Positions 18,201 through 25,600 of a DNA stretch of 30,225 bases are shown here, piece by piece; the first letter of the stretch is position 1, and every line of letters begins with the position of its first letter. The DNA comes from Muribaculaceae bacterium (GTDB taxonomy: Bacteria > Bacteroidota > Bacteroidia > Bacteroidales > Muribaculaceae). The stretch spans positions 1 to 30,225 of the forward strand of contig VSPG01000024.1 in assembly GCA_009775265.1 (NCBI GenBank), in the 5' to 3' direction. A model generated the notes under the pieces. The model did no database searches and was not told the origin of the DNA. It saw only the letters and a program-made list of their open reading frames with translations. The translations under genes and the position numbers were made by a program.

Positions 18201-18595
18201 GTGGTCGACGGGAAAGCCGTGCAATAGGCCGGCTTGCCTCCGGGCGCATCGCTCTCCGCAAGAGGACGTCCCGTCGTGGGAAGCCCGAGCGAATCATATG
18301 TCACGGCCACATCCTGCCACGGCCACGGATTTATCCTCACGCCCACAGGCCCGTCGGCGAGATTGATGGAAGGAATCCCGAGAGCCTTCACAGGATATGT
18401 CCATCCGGCAGCGCCGGGAGTGTAGTGGCTCGGGGCGTCATCGCAACCCGGAGCACCGACGAGCAGACGCGCTTTCTGTTCGAGAGTAAGACGCTCTAAT
18501 GTGGTCTCGAGGTCGCCTTCACTTATCGTCTGCGGCGGAATCGCGGCAGCAGACAAAACAACGGACAGAGAAAGAGCGATGACAATTCTTTTCAT
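15212..18595 (-). CDS. GH3 beta-glycosidase fused to GxDLY/SGNH esterase
   Basis: The 1127-residue protein has a signal peptide (MKRIVIALSLSVVLSAAA) and four parts. Residues about 30-350 are the GH3 barrel (NLADGPVGVR, SLKHFVANN at 208-216, nucleophile Asp289 in GLVLTDW). Residues about 370-645 are the alpha/beta sandwich with the likely acid/base Glu501 in SGETSDR and GQECGHAVADVLSG. Residues about 655-760 are the FnIII-like domain. Residues about 790-1127 are an added esterase module: an N-terminal beta domain with the GADLY motif (872-876), then an SGNH hydrolase with nucleophile Ser955 in YGSSIAHG, GFSAN (985-989) and the Asp1102/His1105 pair in DGIHF. A usual GH3 enzyme would end near residue 765. 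GH3 enzymes remove terminal beta-glucose, xylose or N-acetylglucosamine; the specificity cannot be read here. A hairpin terminator lies only 15 bp before the ATG. Confidence 0.92.
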   Translation of the reverse strand: MKRIVIALSLSVVLSAAAIPPQTISEGDLETTLERLTLEQKARLLVGAPGCDDAPSHYTPGAAGWTYPVKALGIPSINLADGPVGVRINPWPWQDVAVTYDSLGLPTTGRPLAESDAPGGKPAYCTAFPSTTALAATWNRDMARLQGELMGEEARCYGVDVLLTPGINIMRDPLCGRNFEYYSEDPYLTGVLASEIIKGIQDKGIGTSLKHFVANNQQTGKKYNDARMSRRALREIYLKAFEMCVKDARPWTVMGSYNKIAGEFTQTNRDLMRTLLRDEWGFDGLVLTDWTVRRPTADLLNARTALMMPGEEEIVREIIEAVESGAVSRETLDDCVRDVLRVVARSITGKGWHKTEPDLKAHAAASRTIAGESMVLLKNDKNILPLKRGSKIALFGASAYKSIAGGTGSSNVNKEYIVDISDGLVQAGYNISPLAAAYYEKYNKAQELLLDPQPDCPEWQRVSYHRVVVPEPDLSGATVFINREAEACEAAVVVLARKSGETSDRRVDDDFNLTAAEKTMIERVCEAFHREGKPVVVVMNVCGTVETASWSALPDAIVMAWFPGQECGHAVADVLSGDVNPSGRLPMTFPMAYADMPSSRNYPYVGQESGRNFDYTDYEEDIYVGYRYFDKSRREVAYPFGYGLSYTTFAYSDARARRRGGATEISVTVTNSGAVPGKEVVQLYVSAPESTLPKPVSELRAFAKTRLLAPGESQRLTLSVRDGELASFDEQLSAWVCDKGDYVATFSHGGDSAMPVVTFKVPKRTERKVNDILAPVAPVKTITAKPDAFNDMKWVNGSVFPVLGRVYRDSLPLYSRIPAFRKEATREALYELGQHTSGMALRFRSDTRKMALRWESLTRNDMTHMASMAIRGADLYVKTDAGRWRFIGVARPMGDPTEWLIIDNMEPQMREYMLHLPLYDGLKSLEIGVSPDARVLAPAIESPEMEKPVVIYGSSIAHGATASRPGMAASNIIRRELDRETINLGFSANAHIDYEIAEMMADVDASVYVLDFVPNALVPEIEGKTEKFVRILRDRRPGVPLVFIEDPMFSHALLDTVTADVINAKNRAIKSMYDKLKSQGMENIYYIKSEELLPADGDGSSDGIHFTDIGFRTYADTLLKTLKNILK

Positions 18596-18610
18596 GACAG
18601 ATTACATTTG

Positions 18611-18642
18611 AAAAAGGAGGCGCCGGCTGGCGCCTCCTTTTT
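18611..18642 (-). terminator. Intra-operon hairpin terminator before the GH3 gene
   Basis: Arms of 14 nt (AAAAAGGAGGCGCC and its complement) enclose a 4-base loop, and on the minus strand the stem runs into a T tract. It is a textbook rho-independent terminator 18 bp after the stop codon of the propeller-like gene (18661). It also ends 15 bp before the ATG of the GH3 fusion gene, leaving almost no room for a separate promoter. It therefore probably attenuates transcription within the operon or protects the 3' end of the upstream message. Confidence 0.85.
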
Positions 18643-18660
18643 ACTGCTTTTGTTTATGAG

Positions 18661-20007
18661 TTATTTGACAACCACTTTCTGAGCTTTGTCGCCGGTCTTC
18701 ACGATATAGAGACCTGCGGCGCACTTGATGCTGCCGGCGCCTTTTGCTACGAGCATGCCTGCTGCGTTGTAAACTTCGGCTGCAGCACCTTCCACGGTGA
18801 TTTCACCCTTGCCGCCACGTACGGCCACGCTTTCCATGTCGCCGGTAACGTCAGTGATACCGCTCTGTACAGGAGGTGTAAACTTCCACTGCGACATCAC
18901 GCTGCCCTGGTTGTAGGTGTAGATGTATACAGAGCCTTCTTCGTTTTCAACGGGTTCAACGTTGAAGCACTGGAGGTTTGCACCGGGCTTGTAGAGCATG
19001 TTGTCCTCTGCGTCGAGGGCTGCATACTTCACTGCCACGAGAGCCTCCTTGTCGGTTTCGGGGTTGGAGACGGGAGTGTCGGTATAAGTCACCTTGGCGA
19101 TTGCGAAGCCGTCGCCGCTGGGCACGCCTTTTTCAGCCTCGCCGGCTGCATAGACGATGTATTCCACACCATTCACTTCAAACACCATGAATCCGCCGAT
19201 GGAGCTGTGGTTCGGGGTCACGAAATATTTACCGGTGTATTCCCATGCGTCATCAACGAGTTCGTAGAGCGCGATACCGTTGCCAAAGCCGTTGAGAGAC
19301 GAAGTTTCTGCGTAGAACGGGTTAGCGTACACGGCAAGTTTCGTACCGTCGCCGAAAGCCTGCACCTGACCGAGAGTCTGGTTGCCGGCAGGATTGCCTG
19401 TGAACGCCTCGTGGATAGTCACAGGGATGTTGGATGTATTGATGTGTTCACCGTCCTGATATGAGAACTCCGTGAAGATCTGGCCGGCGCCGTTATGAAC
19501 GGCATGGATGGCGCAGAATCCGTTAAGAAGGTCACCCTGCACATGGGGGAGTGCGTCGAAGCGGCACTTGGGGCCGCCGGGCATGGCCACATCCTTGATT
19601 ATTTCGTCAGTCTTGCTGTCGATTACTGTGAGTTTGGCATTCTCAGAGAGATACCAGCCTGCACCTTCAGGGCCGGCCCAGCCGCCCACGTCGGAGCGGG
19701 AGATGATGTGGCCTGCGTCGTCGGCAGTGATCGACACCCAGATTTTGTCGGCTATCTTGATGTCTTTAGCCTTGCCGTCCTTGTCATAGACCTGCACAGT
19801 GCCGGTGTTGTGCACCTGGACATAGATTTTGCCGTTCGCACCCACGCCCGTACGGGCATTGGCGCCGAGAGGCGCGTGTTCGCAGCTGCCCCACACATTC
19901 GTCAGGGACTTGTCGTGACTGCCGGCTACATAGTCGGCTGCCATGGCGGGCGCCGAAGCAAGCATGCCTGCGGCGATAGTTGCTGAAAGAAGTAATCGGT
20001 TCTTCAT
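18661..20007 (-). CDS. Secreted propeller-like protein with C-terminal T9SS-type sorting domain
   Basis: The 448-residue protein has a signal peptide (MKNRLLLSATIAAGMLASAP, cleaved near AMA). The body (about 25-380) has recurring strand patterns such as GKIYVQVHNTGTVQVYD, AKLTVIDSKTDEII, NGIALYELVDDAWEYTGKYF and VEYIVYAAGE, suggesting a beta-propeller. I do not recognise a named family. Residues 382-448 form the sorting-domain-like tail (SGITDV linker, VYNAAGMLVAKG, GLYIVKTG, terminal KVVVK). Such proteins may bind glycan on the cell surface. The leader is strongly AT rich immediately before the ATG, as in well-expressed Bacteroidota genes. It lies 40 bp after the phosphodiester glycosidase gene and just before the hairpin. 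Confidence 0.75.
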   Translation of the reverse strand: MKNRLLLSATIAAGMLASAPAMAADYVAGSHDKSLTNVWGSCEHAPLGANARTGVGANGKIYVQVHNTGTVQVYDKDGKAKDIKIADKIWVSITADDAGHIISRSDVGGWAGPEGAGWYLSENAKLTVIDSKTDEIIKDVAMPGGPKCRFDALPHVQGDLLNGFCAIHAVHNGAGQIFTEFSYQDGEHINTSNIPVTIHEAFTGNPAGNQTLGQVQAFGDGTKLAVYANPFYAETSSLNGFGNGIALYELVDDAWEYTGKYFVTPNHSSIGGFMVFEVNGVEYIVYAAGEAEKGVPSGDGFAIAKVTYTDTPVSNPETDKEALVAVKYAALDAEDNMLYKPGANLQCFNVEPVENEEGSVYIYTYNQGSVMSQWKFTPPVQSGITDVTGDMESVAVRGGKGEITVEGAAAEVYNAAGMLVAKGAGSIKCAAGLYIVKTGDKAQKVVVK

Positions 20008-20047
20008 AATTAAAAATTTGAGGTTGATAAAATTGATTGATTAGTAT

Positions 20048-21787
20048 TCATCGTATGATTAATTTCATTGTCTGCGCTCCTGCCTTGACGATGTACACAC
20101 CGCATGGCAGAGCGGCCGTGGGGAGTTCCACACTGCCGGCGGCATCGTAGCGGCGCGACAGCATCATGTGGCCCGACAGCGCATACACGGCCACTTCGGC
20201 CGGTGCTGCAAGCGACAGCACCGCATTGCTTCCGGCTCTCACGTGGTTCGACAGCAGGCAATGGGCATCCGCGTCGGGAGCCACGTCGGTGATGCCCGAC
20301 TGCCAGTCGCCGGCATAGACGGCTATAGAGGCTGTCATGGCACCCGATTTTGCCTCGAGCCTGAACAGACCCTCGCCACCCACTTTCAGCGACGCTCCGT
20401 CGGAGCTTACACTGCCCAGCGCTGGCGCGCACGACAGCACGACGCCCTTGACATTGGTGTCGACGAGCAGTCCGGCCTTGTTATAGCCATAGATTACGGG
20501 CGTATATGTTTCGCCGGGATTGATGCGCTTCACAGGGTCGGCAAATGCGATTTCCGCCACTTCGTTGTCGCCGGTATTGGGCGTGGTCACGAACCATCCG
20601 TTGCGCACACGGCGCAGCGAACCGTCGCTGGGGCGGTTAAGCACCCCGAAGCGCTCGGTGTAGAGCGTGGACGAACCACCGCCGTCGAAATTCACAGCCT
20701 CGGTGCAGCCCGTGGCAAGCATCATGGCCGCAAGGTCTTTGGAAGCGCATCCTGCCGAGATGCCGCTGTTCAGTTTGTCTCCGTCGACTACGAGCATCAC
20801 CATGCGGCGGCCGGTGGCGTCGCAGCCGAGGGCTGTGCGCGGACGGCGCGACTTCAGGTGGTCGAGCGCATCGTCGGTGTCGAGTATCACACCCTTTTCA
20901 AGCAGAAGCGGATTGCCGCCGCTCATCTCGCGCAGGCCGGTGCAGTAATGTTCCACGCCGTAGCCCTGGCCCTTGATGTTGAACGAGGTGCCGAGCCGGA
21001 ACACATCGCCGGCTTTGGCGGCCTTCAGCATGTCGAACTGGCTTGATTTGGCCGACGAAAGCACTATGCCCCCCTCGGGTATGCTCATGTTGCCTTTGTT
21101 CACCTCGGGTGCCGACAACACTTCATACTCCGTGTAGCCCCCGGCGTCAAGACCGCCGCCGAGGGGTTTCATGGCCACCTCCACTCCGGTCTCGCCGGAT
21201 TCGGTGCCGGTGGTTTTGCCCCAGCGCCGGGTGTAGACGATGCTTTCGCCCTGCACGCGAGGCACATTCACATAGTCCGGCGAGCAGCCGCCCTTGCCGT
21301 TGAGCCGCGCGCTGAAATACGCCTGTGCGGTACCGAAATACACGGCGCCGTCCGAGTCGTAGCCGGCCGCGCGCCATGCGGTCGATGTCTTCGCCGTTTT
21401 ATACACCTCGCCGTCGACAACAGTACTGCCGATTGGGCCGGTGGCGGAAAACAGGTCGGAATTGACGCCTGCGAAGTACACGTTGTCATGGTCGGCGTGC
21501 TGCGCCACCATGTCGGGCACGGTGAGGTTGCTGCGCAACTCGTCCTTGCCGCAGATGGTTTTTATTTCCACATCGGGATGGGAGAGGTCGGTGACGGTGT
21601 AGAACACACGCTGCTTCACCGGCCCGGCAAGGTCGACTATGGTAACAGTAGTGCCCGGACCCACACGGTAGTGGCTGAGCGTGTCCACGGCATATTCCAC
21701 ACCCTGCAGAGTCCATTTCCCCGAAGCGGAAGCCTGCAAAGCCACGGCAAAAGCCGCGAGAGAGAGCGTTATTGCAGTTTTTTTCAT
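20048..21787 (-). CDS. Phosphodiester glycosidase (NAGPA family) with C-terminal T9SS-type sorting domain
   Basis: The 579-residue protein has a signal peptide (MKKTAITLSLAAFAVALQAS). The NAGPA domain spans about residues 100-405: AGVNSDLFS (106-114), the PRTALGCDATGRRMVMLVVD block (316-335) and the hallmark NFDGGGSSTL (366-375). The family includes the mammalian lysosomal uncovering enzyme, which cleaves N-acetylglucosamine-1-phosphodiesters; the bacterial members are assigned to phosphodiester-linked sugars by homology. Residues about 410-495 look like an Ig-like domain. Residues 498-579 are a sorting-domain-like tail with the SGITDV linker and GVYIVKAG before the terminal KLIIR. The ATG overlaps the preceding stop by 4 bp. 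It is a central clue that the PUL acts on a phosphodiester-containing glycan. Confidence 0.88.
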   Translation of the reverse strand: MKKTAITLSLAAFAVALQASASGKWTLQGVEYAVDTLSHYRVGPGTTVTIVDLAGPVKQRVFYTVTDLSHPDVEIKTICGKDELRSNLTVPDMVAQHADHDNVYFAGVNSDLFSATGPIGSTVVDGEVYKTAKTSTAWRAAGYDSDGAVYFGTAQAYFSARLNGKGGCSPDYVNVPRVQGESIVYTRRWGKTTGTESGETGVEVAMKPLGGGLDAGGYTEYEVLSAPEVNKGNMSIPEGGIVLSSAKSSQFDMLKAAKAGDVFRLGTSFNIKGQGYGVEHYCTGLREMSGGNPLLLEKGVILDTDDALDHLKSRRPRTALGCDATGRRMVMLVVDGDKLNSGISAGCASKDLAAMMLATGCTEAVNFDGGGSSTLYTERFGVLNRPSDGSLRRVRNGWFVTTPNTGDNEVAEIAFADPVKRINPGETYTPVIYGYNKAGLLVDTNVKGVVLSCAPALGSVSSDGASLKVGGEGLFRLEAKSGAMTASIAVYAGDWQSGITDVAPDADAHCLLSNHVRAGSNAVLSLAAPAEVAVYALSGHMMLSRRYDAAGSVELPTAALPCGVYIVKAGAQTMKLIIR

Positions 21788-23814
21788 AAATCGATGCGTT
21801 TTGCCGAAATCGGCTGCATTGTTATCTTTTTGCCCGTAGGCAGGGTCACCTTATGCGCTTTCGAGTCGCTGTTGACAACGTACAGCACACGGCGTCCGTC
21901 GGGAGAAATCCATTCCGAACCTTTCACCATATAGTCGCCGCCGAACACAGGCACGTTGACATACGGGTTGTCGCCTTCAGGCACAAACTCGCGCACGTAG
22001 CGGCCGCCGATGAACACATCGTGCTGCTTTTTGCGGAACTCGGTGAGGTTTTTCAGGAACTTTGCCTCATAGGCGCTCTCGTCGTTGACCCACAGCAGGC
22101 GCGGGTCAACCCATCCGAGCTGGGAGCCGTAGAGCAGGCACTGCATGTTCTCGTGGCGGAAATCGCCTTTTGTCACGTCGGTGTAAGGCGTGTATGTATA
22201 GGCGCATGTCAGCGTGCGGTCGGAGTAGATGAGCGGATACAGAGGCACGATGCGGCACGACGGGCTGTGCGGCGTGTTCACAGTCAGCAGGATGTCGAAC
22301 ACAGGGATGTAGCACTCGGCGTTTTCCTCCGAGAACACCACATTGCCATCCTTAAGATGGTCGCGGCGCAGGTCGAGCATCATGTCGCGGTAGGCATGAT
22401 ACCAGAATTCGCCACCCCCGGCCGGATGCGGATGGTTGTGCGCATAGCACGGATAAGGCGCAGCGGCCGCTATCTGGTCGATGTACAGGCCGTCGGTGCC
22501 GAGGTTCTCCTGGATGCTGTCGGCGAGCTCAAGGATAATACCGCGCCATATCGGCGACGACGGACACGTAACCGTGTTAGGCACCATCGACGTCGGGTAT
22601 GTCTCCGTGTAGAGGTTGCCGTCGGGACGGCGGCAGGAAGCGTCACGGCCGTTGCGGGCCTTGTAGCTGTCGGCGGCCGGATCCCACAGGCGCCCGTTGA
22701 TATAGGGCATCACCTGGCAATTGCGCGAGCGCACCTGAGCTATGATGGGGGCAAACTCGGGTTTGGCCGGCAGATAGTCGGGATAATGGGAGTCATATGG
22801 GTGGTTGTGCCAAAAATACCAGTGAAAGGCTATGCCCTCGCCATAATAGTCGATGGCGCGGTTTACGGCCGTGACAGTGGTGTCGCCGAGGTATTTGGCA
22901 CGCATCCACAGGTCTTTTTCCACCATCCATTCGGGGATGTCGCGTTCAGTGATTTTTTTCTTGCCCCACTCCGTGGTGAGCGCCCAGGGACGGTACCACT
23001 CTGTGGCGGCCTCGCTCCACCCTTCGGTATGGCGAGCGCTCACCGTGGTCCAGGGCACCTCGAAGCGGCCGTCCTTGCCGGTCCACCCCTCGGAAGCCAC
23101 CGTATGGGTCGTGAATGTAGTCGCGCCCTTGCGTTCGTCCACAGTCATGAGTTTGCCGCATGCGTTATAGTCGCGCGGCGAATAGAAAAACACACCGCTG
23201 CCGTCGTCCACCATCATCATCTGCATGGAAGCGCTCCACGAAGGATAATTGGCTTCGTACACCGTGTCGCGGCGCAGCTTGTACTCATTGCCCCATCCGC
23301 CGGGAGTAATCACGCTGGCACTGTCGGGGCTGGCAAGCGCTATCGTGGGGAAGTTGAATTCGCTCACGCTCCATCCCTCGGGGCAGGACGCCGAAAGATT
23401 CCACGCCAGAAGCGGCGACGTCTCGCCGAGAGTGACACGCATCTCCACGGGATAGCCGGCGCCGTCGTAGTTCAGACGGGCGTCCCAGCGGAACACGAGG
23501 GTGGCCGACGAGTCGGTGCGTTCGGAGGTGTATCCTTTGTAGATGGCGCACGAGGGTCTCACCAGGGGCGTCTCGCCCTGCGGGCCATGGTAGATAATCG
23601 TCCACGGCAAAACGTTATCGCCGGGACGCACCGTTTCCTTGCCGTCGGCAAACTTCATCGAGCGGATGTCGAATTTTTCGGCCGTCGAGAATGTCACCGA
23701 TGCCGAAGGGTTGGACAGACACACGGTCTCCGTCCCCGGAACCACCCGCACCTGGGCGGATGCCGCTCCGGAGAGCAGCATCGCCGGGCATAATATGACG
23801 AACAGTTTTTTCAT
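21784..23814 (-). CDS. Secreted DUF6259-like putative glycoside hydrolase
   Basis: The 676-residue protein has a signal peptide (MKKLFVILCPAMLLSGAASA). The first 270 or so residues are a beta-sandwich typical of the N-terminus of GH31/GH101-like enzymes (for example LLAWNLSASCPEGW). A barrel-like region follows, with HWYFWHNHPYDSHYPDYLP, MPYINGRLWD and a probable catalytic Asp in GLYIDQIAAAAPYPC. A possible acid or base Glu lies in VVFSEENAECY. A small beta domain ends the protein. The pattern fits DUF6259, whose activity I do not know to be established. The gene starts 4 bp after susD, which is the usual position for a PUL glycosidase, and its stop overlaps the NAGPA start. Confidence 0.78.
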   Translation of the reverse strand: MKKLFVILCPAMLLSGAASAQVRVVPGTETVCLSNPSASVTFSTAEKFDIRSMKFADGKETVRPGDNVLPWTIIYHGPQGETPLVRPSCAIYKGYTSERTDSSATLVFRWDARLNYDGAGYPVEMRVTLGETSPLLAWNLSASCPEGWSVSEFNFPTIALASPDSASVITPGGWGNEYKLRRDTVYEANYPSWSASMQMMMVDDGSGVFFYSPRDYNACGKLMTVDERKGATTFTTHTVASEGWTGKDGRFEVPWTTVSARHTEGWSEAATEWYRPWALTTEWGKKKITERDIPEWMVEKDLWMRAKYLGDTTVTAVNRAIDYYGEGIAFHWYFWHNHPYDSHYPDYLPAKPEFAPIIAQVRSRNCQVMPYINGRLWDPAADSYKARNGRDASCRRPDGNLYTETYPTSMVPNTVTCPSSPIWRGIILELADSIQENLGTDGLYIDQIAAAAPYPCYAHNHPHPAGGGEFWYHAYRDMMLDLRRDHLKDGNVVFSEENAECYIPVFDILLTVNTPHSPSCRIVPLYPLIYSDRTLTCAYTYTPYTDVTKGDFRHENMQCLLYGSQLGWVDPRLLWVNDESAYEAKFLKNLTEFRKKQHDVFIGGRYVREFVPEGDNPYVNVPVFGGDYMVKGSEWISPDGRRVLYVVNSDSKAHKVTLPTGKKITMQPISAKRIDL

Positions 23815-23818
23815 TTAA

Positions 23819-25588
23819 TCAATATCCTTCAGGATTTGTCAGGTTCGGGTCACGGTCGAGATCGGCGCGGGGGATGGGCCACCACTGGAAGCGGGGTTCC
23901 CAATGGCGCTGAAGGTCGCGGGCTGTGAGTTTGTCCTTGAAATGCTCGAAGTTTGCCACGTCGTTGATGTCGTGGCGCTGGGTAGTCTTGAAGTTAGGCA
24001 CATCGGCGGCGGTGAGGCCTTCGTAGCGTATCTCGTCTATGGGCTGGCCGTAGATGGGATGCTCGTTCAGTATGTCGCCTATCTGCCAGCGGCGGAAATC
24101 GGTAAACACCACGCCTTCCATGGCGAGTTCCACTTTGCGCTCGCGGCGTACAATCTGGCGCATGAGATCCTGGTTGCCTTTGCGGGCATTGTCGAAGTCG
24201 GGCATGCCTGCGCGGCGGCGCACGGCGTTGATGGCTTCGTAGACGGATTCGTCCATCTCGCCAAGCTCGATTTTAGCCTCGGCATAGGTCAGATACACCT
24301 CTGCCATACGCATTATGATGATGTCGATGGAGCTTTCCGAGAAGCCTTCGGTAAGGTCGGTGTTGTACTTGTTCCACAGCAGGCCGTTGCCGGGTTTGGC
24401 GAACGATGCGCCCACGCCGGACACGTCAAGGTTGTTGCCGCTGTACCATTCGTTCGGTTTGCGGGGGTTCGGGAACATGCGGGTTTTGCTGTCGTACACA
24501 TTCAGCACGGCTTTGTTGCCGGAAAGAGTGTACTGCATGGTGTCGCCGTGGCAGAGCAGAGTTTCGCGGAAGCGGGGGTCGCGGTTGGCCGACGGCTTTT
24601 TGGGATCATACAGCGGAGATTCGTCGATACGCTTTCCGTCTTTGCACTCGAATGTGCATGCAAGCAGCGACGACGGGAATCGTACGCTCGAGCCGCCCAC
24701 AGTGCGCGAGGTGTGGCCGAAGCGCGTGCGGTGCACTTTGCGAGAGCCTGCCGTGGAATAGGGTATCTCCCAGAGAATCTCGTCGAGCACGTCGGCTTTT
24801 TCCTGACCGGCGAGTGTGAACAGGTCGTTGAACTTTCCGGCAAGATGGCGGTGGGCCATGGCCTCGGATGCGGCAGCGGCAGCCTTCTTGAAATACTCGC
24901 GGCCTTCGCCTCCGAAGTCGAGGCTGCCGGCAAAGAGGCAGTAGCGCGAGATGAGGGCATAGACTGCCGCACGGTCAGTGCGGCCGCGGTTGGCCGTTTT
25001 CCATGCGAGGTCGCCGGATTCGGCTATTTCGTTAAGTTCGGCCACGATATAGTCTGTGATTTCCTTCTTGTCGGTGCGTCCGGCGCCATACTGGTCGGGC
25101 GTCACAGACGAAGTGAAGAAAGGCACATCGCCGAAAGTGGTCATAAGATTGTAATAGGCGTAAGCGCGGATAAACTTTACTTCCGCAAGACGCGCCTTGT
25201 ACATGTCGGACATATCGGAGCGGTCGGTCTTCGCGCCGTCGATTACCGAATTGGCACGCGCCACGATGTTGTAATGGCCGGCCCAGTAAGAGTTCACATA
25301 GCTCTGGTCGGGGGTCAGGCCGCCGCCGGCGCCGATGGTAGTGTTCTCCTGGTCCTGAAGGGCGTAGGGAGAGTAGACGTCCTGCACCATGGTGGGGGGC
25401 ACGTCCCAGTTGAGGTTGAACGGCACCAGGGCATATGCGCCGGTCACGCCTTCGTCCAGGCCGGCGTCAGTGCGGTAAAAGCCGTCGGAGTCATAGGCCG
25501 CGCTCTGCTTGTCAAGAAAGTCGGAGCATCCGGTCAGACCTACAGCGCCGGCCAACAGCGCGGAAAGTATATATATGTTGCGTTTCAT
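23819..25588 (-). CDS. SusD/RagB-family glycan-binding outer-membrane lipoprotein
   Basis: The 589-residue protein has a lipoprotein signal ending in LTGC (acylated Cys21), followed by Ser-Asp. This matches the Bacteroidota lipoprotein export signal that sends SusD to the cell surface. The N-terminal TPR-like helical region covers about 25-330 (ARLAEVKFIRAYAYYNLMTT). The C-terminal half contains the family motif RMAEVYLTYAEAKIELG and RRERKVELAMEGVVFTDFRR. SusD caps the SusC barrel and binds the oligosaccharide before import. The gene follows susC by 12 bp, as expected for a tightly coupled pair. Confidence 0.96.
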   Translation of the reverse strand: MKRNIYILSALLAGAVGLTGCSDFLDKQSAAYDSDGFYRTDAGLDEGVTGAYALVPFNLNWDVPPTMVQDVYSPYALQDQENTTIGAGGGLTPDQSYVNSYWAGHYNIVARANSVIDGAKTDRSDMSDMYKARLAEVKFIRAYAYYNLMTTFGDVPFFTSSVTPDQYGAGRTDKKEITDYIVAELNEIAESGDLAWKTANRGRTDRAAVYALISRYCLFAGSLDFGGEGREYFKKAAAAASEAMAHRHLAGKFNDLFTLAGQEKADVLDEILWEIPYSTAGSRKVHRTRFGHTSRTVGGSSVRFPSSLLACTFECKDGKRIDESPLYDPKKPSANRDPRFRETLLCHGDTMQYTLSGNKAVLNVYDSKTRMFPNPRKPNEWYSGNNLDVSGVGASFAKPGNGLLWNKYNTDLTEGFSESSIDIIIMRMAEVYLTYAEAKIELGEMDESVYEAINAVRRRAGMPDFDNARKGNQDLMRQIVRRERKVELAMEGVVFTDFRRWQIGDILNEHPIYGQPIDEIRYEGLTAADVPNFKTTQRHDINDVANFEHFKDKLTARDLQRHWEPRFQWWPIPRADLDRDPNLTNPEGY

Positions 25589-25600
25589 TGATGTAGAGTG

